Below, piece after piece: positions 1 through 7,807 of a DNA stretch of 27,338 nt. The stretch lies in contig JAACJP010000091.1 in assembly GCA_013368375.1 (NCBI GenBank), forward strand, positions 1 through 27,338. The letters are read 5' to 3'. Under the pieces are notes generated by a model. That model ran no database searches. It was not told the DNA's origin and worked only from the letters and a program-made list of their open reading frames with translations. The position numbers were made by a program, and so were the translations under genes. This DNA comes from Tricholomella constricta. Taxonomy: Eukaryota; Basidiomycota; Agaricomycetes; Agaricales; Lyophyllaceae. Each line of letters opens with the position of its first letter. Positions within the stretch are counted from its first letter, which is position 1.

Positions 1-131
1 CTGCTTGACCGACTGCCGCCGTTGTAAACACCACACGGCACGACAGCTGTCACAGCGACCATGAACTCTAGCATTCAGAGGTTCATCATCGCCCTCGGCG
101 CCATGACCCATTACTTACTCATTCCCCCGTA

Positions 132-275
132 GTGGCCCGCAAACTATCGTGTGACGATCCCGTTGGCCTCGACCAAATCCGCATCGCATACGCTACAGCG
201 AACGTCAGCACATATTACTCTGTCGGCCTCGTCTTGCTCTTCGCCTCTCACGTCTTTTGCCCAGGTACAGTCTAA
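132..275 (+). other. Coding-like open stretch, possible membrane-protein exon
   Basis: One frame stays open here and reads as a plausible protein, ending in a hydrophobic run (YYSVGLVLLFASHVF) that could be a membrane segment. A GT dinucleotide after CCCAG at 264/265 could be a splice donor, so the exon may end at 264 rather than at the TAA at 273. The same frame is open back to about 72, but that part looks less protein-like. No family is recognised, and the upstream part of any gene lies outside or is lost. It may be a chance open frame. Confidence 0.2.
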
Positions 276-685
276 GAACGATCAGATCGTCTTGAAATAT
301 GGTCAGCCTTGAGTCGCCCTTTTTTCCCTTGCATCGCATCCTCCTGATCTCTCTGCTCCCACAGTCGAGGCCCCCGGTCCCATGGTACGTCCCAGCCACG
401 CCACACTCTCTCCAGCCCACCATGGACACCAAAGGCCATGGCCTCACAGCTACAGTGTTGGTCATTCACTATATTACCTGGGAGGTCGCCGTCGCACGGC
501 TGGGAGGTCAGGGACGAGGTCAGGCGAAGACGTAGGAGGAGATGGTGTTAAAGGGGAAAGAGGAGGAGGAGAGGAGATGGTGGAGGTGGGGAGAGTCCGG
601 TAGGTTGGCGAGTGAGTCTGTGCGTCAACTGGGCTTCGTCAACGGGGAAGGGCATCGAGGTTTGTCTTGTTATAATGGTAGCGAT
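276..685. other. Stretch without a supported gene; purine-rich tract at about 531-597
   Basis: Short frames overlap here without a convincing gene model. The first half is pyrimidine-rich with several CCATGG sites. The part from about 531 to 597 is almost pure purine on the plus strand, with GGAGGAG-type runs, and would be low-complexity Glu/Gly/Arg sequence if translated. It leads into the possible intron at 686-738. Confidence 0.4.
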
Positions 686-807
686 GTGAGTGCCCCGTAT
701 GCCTTTGTCTTCGGCACCAATGCTGATCACGTTCTTAGCGCCGCAAGCGCTCGCGTTCTAGGAGCCGCTCCCGCTCCAGGCGCGGTGGGCGGACGATGAT
801 TTTTTGA
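686..807 (+). pseudogene. Possible last intron and exon of an SR (Arg/Ser-rich) protein gene
   Basis: A well-formed intron candidate runs 686-738: donor GTGAGT, branch-like GCTGAT, acceptor TTCTTAG, 53 bp, a usual size for basidiomycetes. The exon that follows (739-807) encodes RRKRSRSRSRSRSRR, then GGRTMIF and a TGA stop. Alternating Arg-Ser dipeptides are the mark of SR splicing factors and related RNA-binding proteins, where they usually form the C-terminal tail. No RNA-recognition motif can be found upstream, and the frame entering the intron (about 600-685) is not recognisable, so this is at best the tail of a broken or rearranged gene. A chance CGC/TCC-rich run is the alternative. Confidence 0.3.
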
Positions 808-829
808 ATCGGTCTTAATATCCTGATGA

Positions 830-1432
830 GGAGGATCTCGCCCACCTCTTGCATGCGCCCCGCAGTGGTCTGTTTACGGGGTCAGCTCAAGTATTTATCT
901 CATTCCTTGCGACAGTATAGCGCGCGTTTTTCCTCCACTTCATCTCTGTCCATCGTCCGAAACTGCCACGAGGAGTGGGCGCCACGTCGGGTTCGGATTC
1001 GATGCGCTCATTATCGGCGCCGTCTCAACGCCGAGTCCTAACGATTACGAGGGTGGTCTTCTTCATTTTATCACGCTCCGAGGCTTCGTTGTACTGGGCA
1101 GACCGACGATGTGTACGCAGAACTTTGCAGGCGCTTCGGTTTCGAATGGTGCAGATAAGGATAGATGGATGGATATGATTGGGATAGAGACGCTGGGGCT
1201 TGGGGTGGCGGTGGTAGGATGGACGGATGAAGTGAAGGCGTGGGCACGGATATGGGGAGCGGGAGGTGGACGCGTCGACGGGTCCAGAGGAGGCTCAGAC
1301 TGGATATTCGAGGGGAAGGGGAGGGAAGAGAATGCACGCCGGGTTGGGAGGAGTGAAGCGGCAGGATCGAAGATGGAGGATGCAAATCTTTACACAGTCG
1401 GCGCCCGTGCGCAGTCTGGCCGACGCTTTTGA
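830..1432 (+). other. 201-codon open frame, unassigned
   Basis: This is the longest uninterrupted frame in the single-copy part. It opens after a TGA at 827-829 and closes at a TGA at 1430-1432; the first ATG is at 1109, so an N-terminal exon would be needed. The middle (about 977-1130) reads like a folded, partly hydrophobic protein (for example VGFGFDALIIGAVSTP). The C-terminal half is rich in Gly, Arg and Trp. The opposite strand is also open over 1071-1583, which suggests that low stop-codon density contributes. I recognise no family. It could be a retained exon of a relic, or chance. Confidence 0.25.
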
Positions 1433-1596
1433 TGCCGTCATCCAGCATGCGCGGTGAACAGCCTGCTCTCTTTTCCCGTCTCCTTTGTGTACGCCCACCA
1501 CCCTGACCCATGCAGAGGCAACTGCAACTGCAATCGCACCCTAAATCCCAGTAATACCCGCCCGCGACGGCCTCTAAACGCAACCGATAAACCTAG

Positions 1597-1785
1597 AAGT
1601 CCCAGCCCGGTTCTGCCCACTCCGCCAAAGCTGCTCGAAGAGTTGAGCGCAAGGAGCAGAAAACTATGCAACTTAAACGTAAAGCAGAGGACGATGTCGA
1701 TGAAGGTTCGAAAGGCATACTCGAGAAGGTGCTTACCATCCTAAATTTGCACTTGTCGAGTGTCCGATGGCGATTGGTATACTGA
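1597..1785 (+). other. Coding-like charged open stretch
   Basis: This 62-codon open frame is bounded by TAG (1594-1596) and TGA (1783-1785), with an ATG at 1666. It encodes a strongly charged stretch including MQLKRKAEDDVDEGSKG, which resembles a nuclear basic/acidic linker. A GT after GAGAAG near 1729 could be a donor. The same frame is broken by two stops just upstream, so if it was once coding it is now damaged. No family is assigned. Confidence 0.2.
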
Positions 1786-1992
1786 TATCTTATGTGGATA
1801 GTAGATGCGGAGAGGATAGGAGGAAGCCCCTACAGTGACAGAAGAATTAGTTGCAGGACCTCTCAGCAGGCGCGCAAATGTGACTCTGAGAGCATGCCCG
1901 GAGGGGAGTTCTTGAGCGACGACGGCAGGGCGGTATGTCATTGGATATCATAGTCCCCGATTGTAAAGCACTAGTATTCTGACATCATATAG

Positions 1993-2436
1993 TATCTCTA
2001 CAACGATGTCTTCATGCGCTTTCCAGGGAAGGTACGTTGAAGGCTTCCTAATTTTGTCGTGTCTGACGAGGTTCTCGTTTAGGATGGATAGCGTAAGTTC
2101 GTGTCCCAGACTTGCCGAGGCCCGTGTTCGGCGCACGCAATTATCGCTACATCTGCAGGTATCAAGATCTTCCTCTTTGGCGCGTCCATCAAACCGGATT
2201 TGCAGGTATCGCTGGGTAGAACACATCTTGAGCCACAGCTGTGACGTATTCAGGCGGCAAATCCTCCTCTCTGCACCAGAACTCATTCCACCACTACCGT
2301 GGCTTCTGGGTCTCAGATCTCACGAGGCACTCCTGTATTAACACCAAGATATGCCCGAGTGCTCGGTCTAGCCAACGGCAAGCTCCATTCTCGAGATCTT
2401 GTCATCGTTCCATATTACCTTACCCCTCACGCATAG
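1993..2436 (+). pseudogene. Relic of a multi-exon fungal gene, family unknown
   Basis: Four exons join in phase. The first (1993-2031, YLYNDVFMRFPGK) follows an acceptor preceded by a CTGAC branch site. The intron at 2032-2082 has GTACGT, CTGAC and TTTAG. A 10-nt exon follows (2083-2092), then an intron at 2093-2158 with GTAAGT and TCTGCAG. The next exon, 2159-2205, gives IKIFLFGASIKPDLQ. A 48-bp intron (2206-2253) leads to the last exon (2254-2436), which includes RVLGLANGKLHSRDLVIVPY. The only break before the final stop is a TAG inside the 10-nt exon. The final TAG at 2434 may itself be a decayed codon, since the frame after it stays protein-like (HYTVLFGRFYDPG) to a TAA near 2512. I do not recognise the family. 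Confidence 0.45.
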
Positions 2437-3014
2437 GATGCCGTTTGCAAGCATTACACCGTGCTCTTCGGCAGATTCTACGACCCAGGGATCGCCAGTA
2501 CGTCCATATCGTTGTAATTGTCCCACATATGATCGATAACGGCCTTCGGCATGCTGTTGAATGACTTAGGGGTGTTTGACACACGCAGGTGAGTGGCGCC
2601 AGATCGAACTGTAAGAAACGGACCCACGGCCATTGTGCGTATTCATCCGATCATTTGAGGATATCCTGACCTGGAAGTGTGTCGAATAGCCCACGCAGCG
2701 GGTTCTCCTTCCTATCGAGTTCAAATGGGATCCTCTTATACGGTGTTTCTAGTACACCATTATTTTCTCTTACATACTGACTCGAGAGGGGATGTAGGGG
2801 GAAACTGCCAAGAGTGTCCAAGTTCAATGTTCCGGAAGTCATGCCCCCATGCATGTTCCAATCGAAACAGCTGCGATTGCTCGAATTCGAGGAACTCGAG
2901 GGAACGTCTGCTGGCCAGCAGCGCTGCGGCTACCTCCCAAAAAGTGCCTGCGAGCATGTGGGTGCGTTCCACGCGCCACTTCTTCACTCAATCTCTCGCT
3001 GACTGTGCCTGCAG
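2437..3014. other. Decayed sequence between two gene relics
   Basis: The first 75 bases read through from the relic to the left. Beyond about 2515 both strands hold short open frames, including a protein-like minus-strand stretch at 2651-2854 (SGTLNLDTLGSFPLHP...), but nothing that I can assign. The end of this stretch is an intron tail: CGCTGACTGTGCCTGCAG at about 2997-3014 has a CTGAC branch site and a CAG acceptor for the exon that starts at 3015. Confidence 0.35.
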
Positions 3015-3170
3015 AAGGGGCTCTTGAAGCACCAGTCTCTCATCGGTAAACAGGGGAACATCTCTCAGCTCGGGGGTTACTTCGTCTTGTGTCCTCCCTG
3101 CCCACGCGCCGCCGTGCCGGTGCAGCTGACCGCGCCCTGTGTCGAGATCATGAATGCCGGCGAAGCCCTT
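3015..3170 (+). pseudogene. Exon relic of an AhpC/TSA peroxiredoxin-like protein
   Basis: Directly after a good acceptor (branch CTGAC, then TGCCTGCAG) the frame reads KGLLKHQSLIGKQGNISQLGG followed by YFVLCP. Fungal AhpC/TSA-family peroxiredoxin-like proteins (Prxl2/FAM213-type) carry a near-identical C-terminal segment, with a conserved 'IGKQGNISQLGG.F.FGPG' pattern. In intact members a Cys and an 'HTEDH' stretch follow; here the sequence after FVLCP drifts, and only a weak echo (VEIMNAG at about 3141-3161) is left. The thioredoxin-fold N-terminal part is not found upstream, so this is a fragment. Members are thought to act as thiol-dependent antioxidant enzymes. The family call is from memory of the motif. 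Confidence 0.5.
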
Positions 3171-4274
3171 CAGTTTCTCTCCGGGCCCTTCTACAGAGCA
3201 CCATCCACTGTGTCGTCCACTGTCTGCTGACCAGCGCGGCCTCACGCGCCTGGGCGCCTTCTTCACGCTGACCAACGACAGGGTCAGGCTTGTTTCTGCT
3301 GAGTGATCTCATCTCATCCCGCTTCTACAACAAGCTATATAGGCTAGTCGTGGCCTTGAAAATCAAGGTCATTCTACATGCCAGGTAATTTTATTTCGGG
3401 ATGCAGTGCGCCGTCATCGACCGTATACCTACAGGACGTGGGTTAGGCAGGGGTAGACTGGGGAGTGGAACTAAGAGTATATGCAGGACGTAATTGCGAA
3501 GTGATACTTGAAGTAGGCGGTGGCAGGAGCAGGATGTAGATCGGTTACTTTGTCTGTCGAAGGAAACGTGTTCTCAATTACGATTTCGGCGTTGAACATC
3601 AGGGCCTGTTCCCGCTATATTTGGCCTCAACACCCGCAACGGCCGTACCATCATTTTCCTCACCTTAGCATATCGCGCCCTCACTGAGGGTGCCGCGCCA
3701 CTACACTCTCGACTTCAACTCTGGATTCTCGACTCTCGAGTTAACGCCAGTCAGTGCCCACCACTGCCGGAGCGTCTGTCCCTGAAGATATTTTAGAGGA
3801 AGCTGCTGGGAGTTGTCGAATCATCTATCTTTCCCAATGTGTGAGGCGTGGATGTGGCCGACTGTCGTAGGCAGCTGGGCATGCGTGGTTGAGGTTCTGA
3901 TGAATTTTTGTCATCGACCAAGGACAAGCACGGTGTGAAAGGTGCAAGGAAGCGTGCTCACTGGCAGCAGAGGTCGTCAGGCCTGGAAGATCATGGATTG
4001 ACTAATTTAGAGTAGTGATTGACGTGAATAAAATTACCTGGGATATATTGTAAGTACCGGTCGAAAGGAAATGGCGATGGAACTGGAAGATAGTACAGAA
4101 ACTGCACTACTCACCGCGAAGAAGCTGAGGACGATGGCGAGAGGCGTGGCTTGGATTTTCGTCAATAATCAACACTCGTTGCAAACGCGCCCGCCCGCCC
4201 CACAACGACTTGCAGCTCAGCCCTCATGCCCTCTGCTGTCTTGCGTCCTGGCAGACATGTGCTGACCTTTCCAG
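3171..4274. other. Stretch with no supported gene; one solitary palindrome
   Basis: From about 3275 to 4070 no frame of useful length is open on either strand, and I see no repeats except the near-palindrome at 3676-3692. The part 4071-4265 has a 64-codon frame without recognisable content. The last bases (GCTGACCTTTCCAG, 4261-4274) form a branch site and acceptor leading into the next open stretch. Confidence 0.5.
3676..3692. repeat. Solitary copy of the CACCCTCACTGAGGGTG near-palindrome
   Basis: The sequence CGCCCTCACTGAGGGTG differs by one base from the palindrome found in the 85-bp monomers and in every satellite unit. The flanks also agree: GCAT and GCGC to the left, CC to the right. 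It lies about 3.4 kb from the nearest other copy, so the element is dispersed and not confined to the array. Confidence 0.7.
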
Positions 4275-4568
4275 TCGATGGTGGTTTTAAAAAGAACCTT
4301 CCCCGAGATGTACGGCCCGCTCCCTGGCTTGAACAGCCCGCTCACGTCCCCGCCGATTATTCAGGTCTACGTCCCGACCATATTCGAAAATTACATTGCC
4401 ATTGAGTCAGTATCCCTCGATGTTTTCCAATGCAATTCACAACCTAAGGCCGAACCTCTAGAAGCTGGACATACTGTCGCGTTGCTCTTCCGTAATCGCT
4501 TCATTTTTGACCATGGCATCCAGGCACAAGCGTTCATCAGCTCAAAGAATGACATGACGCACTTGTGA
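4275..4568 (+). other. Coding-like open stretch after a splice acceptor
   Basis: The frame opens right after an acceptor-like CTGACCTTTCCAG and runs 97 codons to a TGA, with an ATG at 4278. The translation is ordinary in composition (PLTSPPIIQVYVPTIFENYI; later HTVALLFRNRFIFDHG) and shows no low-complexity bias, which favours a former exon. I do not recognise a family. There is a shorter competing frame over the first 130 bases, so the true frame is uncertain. Confidence 0.25.
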
Positions 4569-4995
4569 AGGAAGACGCTCAGCATGCGGGAGGTGGAGTT
4601 GGCGGGGAAAGGGGAGAAAGGAGGAGAGGAGTGCGGCGTGCGGTGTACTACTGGAGAAAGAGGGAAAGAGGCACCGGTGAGTACATGTGTTCAAGTTCCC
4701 GCGTTCTCCTTTTGCTTACCCTTGCCAATTTTCCCCAGCTTCACCACCACCATTCCTACTCCCTACTTTTCACTCACAACGACCGCATCGTGTCTCCACC
4801 CCCACCAGATCTGTGCGATGTGTTCGACTCGAGGCATGAGCGCGATGATGGCGGACGAGGCGACACAACGTGGGGTCTACTTGAACAGTTGAGGTGACTG
4901 TTTCGGTAAGTAGTGAATGAACGCACGTAAAGCCGTTGTTGACAAATAAGTGCCGTGCTCCTCTGCCTTGGGCGAGGGTCGGGGAGCCTGACTGA
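4569..4995. other. Stretch without a supported gene; intron-like segment at 4677-4738
   Basis: The first part is purine-rich (about 4581-4670). A 62-bp segment at 4677-4738 has a GTGAGT donor, a pyrimidine-rich tail and a TTTTCCCCAG acceptor, so it could be a fungal intron, but the exons on either side are not recognisable. Several overlapping frames on both strands give no consistent protein. Confidence 0.3.
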
Positions 4996-5196
4996 GTACA
5001 TGAAGGAGGGGATTCGAAAGTGGATGGCATCGTCGCCATAGGCGTCAACAAGACCGTCTTGCTACCGCTGGAAGCCCTCCTGCAGATATCGCGTGAACGG
5101 CATCGTGGTACGCTTTCTGGACTTGGAGCGTTGAAATCCAAGGGAGGAGCAGGAGCTCAGCGTGTGCCTTTTGATGAGGCTGCACCATCAGATTAG
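4996..5196 (+). other. Coding-like open stretch without a start codon
   Basis: A 66-codon frame runs from after TGA (4993-4995) to TAG (5194-5196) and has no ATG near its beginning, as an internal exon would. The translation is well balanced: VDGIVAIGVNKTVLLPLEAL, then LQISRERHRGTLSGLGALKS. It lies about 320 bp upstream of the histidine-kinase relic on the same strand, but nothing links it to that gene. Family unknown. Confidence 0.25.
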
Positions 5197-5513
5197 ATTG
5201 CGCTCACAACCTCACGCCAGGTGACGATTTTTGCGGCGGTTGGCACTCGAGAACAAGAATGGCCTCCAAAGGTGAACTTTTCTGTTGTTACGATCTGCAT
5301 GCTTCCCAGCGGTAACACCTCCACCTCGACCGCCGCTTCCTCACCTATAATCGCGCTCTGCACTCCATGAAGTCCTCTGCCTCAATCGACTCCGATGGCT
5401 CCTGGGCCCGCATCGAGCAGTGTGAGGCGGACACTCCAATCCCCGGCACCACGCCATTGCCGCCAAATACACGGAAGATGGGGACAATGAGCATGCTCGA
5501 AACACCCTACCTA
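5197..5513. other. Stretch leading into the kinase relic; no separate gene seen
   Basis: The sequence from about 5310 to 5513 is Ser/Thr/Pro-rich in plus-strand frames (for example NTSTSTAASSPIIALCTP). Such low-complexity sequence is common at the N-terminus of fungal group III histidine kinases, so part of it may belong to the relic that follows. No clear start codon is visible. Confidence 0.3.
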
Positions 5514-6064
5514 CCATTCCAAGTCAGACACGTCATCCAGGCACTGCGTGCTCCGATAAGCAGCCGGTGTCCAGGTTCTCGTGAGGCGACTACGAGGACG
5601 TGCAAAATGGTGGGGACGACGAGTATAACAAAGACGAGAATGACGATAGGCGTCGTGAAGAACCGGCGGTAGCGTGAGTCTCATTCTCGTTCTCTCCCCC
5701 TCCCGCTGTCTTTCTCTTTGGATGTGGTTCTGGACCAAGTCCGTCAGTGTCGACGTGCAGGGGGAGATGCTGGGCCTCAATATGATGGTGGACTCAATGA
5801 TGGCGCAGTTGAGCACGTTCGTGAACGAGGTGACGAGGGGGAACTTGAGGTGGGGACAGAGGGGATGTCGGGCGGGTTAGGCGTTCGTGCCGGAGGTGCA
5901 AAGGGCATAATGAAAAGTGGGTTTTCTTTCATGCTTGTCTTCTCTTTTACGTGCCACAAAATTTACCTTCCCATTCCCATTTCCGTTTCTGTTTCCATAG
6001 TCACTGACCGCCCCTACAGCTGCTGACCGACAAGATGAACCTGGTGGCCATGATCCTGACCAGG
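5514..6064 (+). pseudogene. Relic of a group III (Nik1/Os-1 type) hybrid histidine kinase
   Basis: Intact proteins of this family are cytosolic osmosensing kinases with an N-terminal array of HAMP repeats, feeding the Hog1 MAP-kinase pathway; they are the targets of dicarboximide and phenylpyrrole fungicides. The relic shows an N-terminal-like piece PFQVRHVIQALRAPISSRCP (5514-5573), then, one frame away, an acidic stretch (5588-5674) ending at a GTGAGT donor (5674). A HAMP segment follows: TKSVSVDVQGEMLGL and AQLSTFVNEVTR (about 5734-5838). A frameshift gives LEVGTEG (5844-5864), and another gives AFVPEVQ (5881-5901). After an intron-like 5917-6019 comes LLTDKMNLVAMILT (6020-6061). The coiled N-terminal part, the other HAMP repeats, and the kinase and receiver domains are absent. 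At least two frameshifts and a large deletion make it non-functional. The family call rests on remembered HAMP-repeat motifs. Confidence 0.7.
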
Positions 6065-6323
6065 TAGGTGCGGTCCATGTCAAACCCGCTCGCTGACCAG
6101 CACCGATCATTCGCGATCCCAGCGCTCACAAAGAAGTTGAATTCGAGCTTGACACGGTACAAAAATCGTTCCCCCTGTGAGCATTGTTTTTTTGCATGTC
6201 TGATGTTCTTGAAGCGGCGAGCTGCCGTGTCAACGCGGCTATCGATTTTGACCATATAAGGAAGCATACGAACTACGGCGGCCTGTATAACGATAAGAGG
6301 AGACAATCATCGCATTCTGGAAC

Positions 6324-6677
6324 GTGTGTTCTCATCCCCGTTGCTCTGCGCTTCATCTGGCCTTTGCTGAGCCGAATTATACCCAACAGGCCGTCATTAG
6401 CGGGTTTAAAGAGCTCGTTCTCAGCTTTCAATTCGAAACACTATCTCCGCAGGCTGCCGAAGTCGAGCGTAAATTCACTGAAGGTGCACCTGCGCACCGC
6501 CAGTGTTCTGGTTCTTCAAGCATTATTTCGAGTGTAAATAGAGAGCATCTAACCACAACTGAGTTTTTGTGTAAAGATTTAAAGTATTGTAGAGACCTTC
6601 AAGGACATATATACAGTCTTAAGAGAGTTGCTTTGCCTTCATTCAGACGGACAAAGATCTCAGAGATCTGGTGCTGA
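6324..6677 (+). other. Coding-like open stretch, unassigned
   Basis: A 117-codon frame is open here. Its first half reads like real protein (FAEPNYTQQAVISGFKELVL, then SPQAAEVERKFTEGAP); the second half, from about 6530, is AT-rich and looks non-coding. There is no convincing ATG, only GTG at 6324, so an upstream exon would be needed. It is the last single-copy sequence before the repeat zone. Family unknown; possibly an exon truncated by repeat insertion. Confidence 0.25.
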
Positions 6678-6699
6678 TATTGCAGTGGAGCAGCCCGTG

Positions 6700-7020
6700 C
6701 CTATGCCGAAAGCCCGAAGCCCCAAAGTCGCGAGCACTTGCCCTGTGCTCCAAGCCTGAAGCCCCAAAGTCCCGAGTCCTTGCCCTGTGCTCTAAGCCCC
6801 AAGCCCGTACCCGAAGTCCCGAGCTTGTGCTCAAAGCCCGAAGCCATCACGTGTGCAGAACCCGAAGCCCCAAAGTCCCGAGTCCTTGCGCTGTGCTCTA
6901 AGCCCCAAGCCCGTACCCGAAGCCCCGAGCTTGTGCTTAAAGCCCGAAGCCCCAATCACGTGTGCAGAACCCGAAGCCCCGCAGCGTCGAGCCCATAAGC
7001 CAGCCCCCAGCCTGTGCCCC
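6700..7020. repeat. C-rich minisatellite
   Basis: The plus strand repeats CCCGAAGCCCCAAAGTCCCG-like blocks. GAAGCCCC anchors occur at 6716, 6758, 6864 and 6973, giving a short 42-bp step and then periods of 106 and 109 bp. The longer period contains CTCTAAGCCCCAAGCCCGTA and ATCACGTGTGCAGAACCCG, each seen twice. The minus strand is therefore full of GGG runs and could form G-quadruplexes. The open frames seen through it on both strands are a by-product of the repeat. Confidence 0.85.
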
Positions 7021-7026
7021 GAGCCC

Positions 7027-7082
7027 ATGTTGTGATCCCGGGTTAGTTTAGCAGACATGGGCACACCCTCACTGAGGGTGCC
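7027..7082. repeat. Diverged copy of the satellite unit's first 70 bases
   Basis: TTGTGATCCCG (7030-7040), then a spacer, then CATGGGCACACCCTCACTG follows the same order as the start of each big satellite unit (TTGTTGTGATCCCG, spacer, CATGGGCGCACCCTCACTG). The spacer is shorter and unlike. It suggests the 85-bp region and the satellite share an origin. Confidence 0.5.
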
Positions 7083-7385
7083 ATGCACATCTTGTTATAT
7101 ACCATTCTCCCCATGTTTGGGGACATGTCCAAATTGCGGGCATGAGCACACCCTCACTGAGGGTGCCATGTAAACATGTTCAAATAAAATGCAAATTGCA
7201 GGCATGAGTGCACCCGCACTGAGGGTGCTGTGCACGTCATTTCATCTACTATTCTCCACACATTTGGGAACATGTCCAAATTGTAGGCATGGGCGCACCC
7301 TCACTGAGGGTGCCGTGCACGTCGTTCCATCTACTATTCTCCACACATTTGGGAACATGTCCAAATTGCAGGCATGGGCGCACGT
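7056..7385. repeat. Degenerate 85-bp tandem repeat, four monomers plus a stub
   Basis: Monomers are 7056-7140 (85 bp), 7141-7202 (62 bp, shortened in its middle), 7203-7287 (85 bp) and 7288-7372 (85 bp), with a stub at 7373-7385 that breaks off inside the palindrome. Each full monomer has CATGRG, the near-palindrome CACCCTCACTGAGGGTG (7064, 7149, 7211 with one mismatch, 7296), a variable part containing ATTCTCCACACATTTGGG, and ACATGTCCAAATTG. Part of the monomer (palindrome plus ACATGTCCAAA) recurs once in each large satellite unit. Confidence 0.85.
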
Positions 7386-7437
7386 CTTCTTTTGTTGTGA
7401 TCCCGAGGGACGGTTGGTTTTCTTGCGGGCATGGGCG

Positions 7438-7454
7438 CACCCTCACTGAGGGTG
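7438..7454. repeat. Near-palindrome CACCCTCACTGAGGGTG in the satellite unit
   Basis: Two perfect 8-base arms (CACCCTCA and TGAGGGTG) flank a single C. It is present without change in all 13 units, starting at 7438, 9072, 10706, 12340, 13974, 15608, 17242, 18879, 20523, 22171, 23819, 25462 and 27107. It could be a hairpin or a site for a dimeric DNA-binding protein; the sequence alone does not say which. Confidence 0.85.
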
Positions 7455-7577
7455 CCATGCATACATGTCCAAACAAATGCAAATCAAAACAAATGCCAGC
7501 GAGGCAATGTAAAATCTGACATGTGGTCTGTCTATTCAATACACTAGCCAGTATTCTGAGTGAGTATAATAGATCGA

Positions 7578-7619
7578 ACTAGCTACGTACGACTAGCGGG
7601 AACGGACTAGCTACGTACG
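7578..7619. repeat. Twin ACTAGCTACGTACG motifs
   Basis: The 14-mer ACTAGCTACGTACG occurs at 7578-7591 and 7606-7619, 28 bp apart. In family B the spacing is longer and the left context (ATAATAGATCG) is also duplicated, which shows that a larger tandem duplication was later shortened in family A. Confidence 0.8.
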
Positions 7620-7807
7620 GAAGTTTGCTTGCAGCGAGATGCAAGTCAAATCAAACACACTGCACACGATTGTTCCTGATGACGCAAATCTAACGCCACC
7701 GAGGCAACGTAGAAGCTGATGCGCAACACGGGCAATTTGCGTGAACACTAGCATTCTCAGCAAGTACAATAAATTAAATTATGTACCACTAGCGGGACAA
7801 TTTTATG

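Noticed and set aside
1970..1981. CTAGTATTCTGA shared with the satellite subrepeat
   Set aside because: A 12-base match between about 6.6 kb of sequence and a 1.6-kb unit is expected about once by chance, and here it coincides with an intron branch site.
6671..7088. Pro/Ser/Lys-rich repeat protein encoded by the C-rich block
   Set aside because: All frames on both strands are open because the DNA repeat lacks stops; the peptides only mirror the minisatellite.
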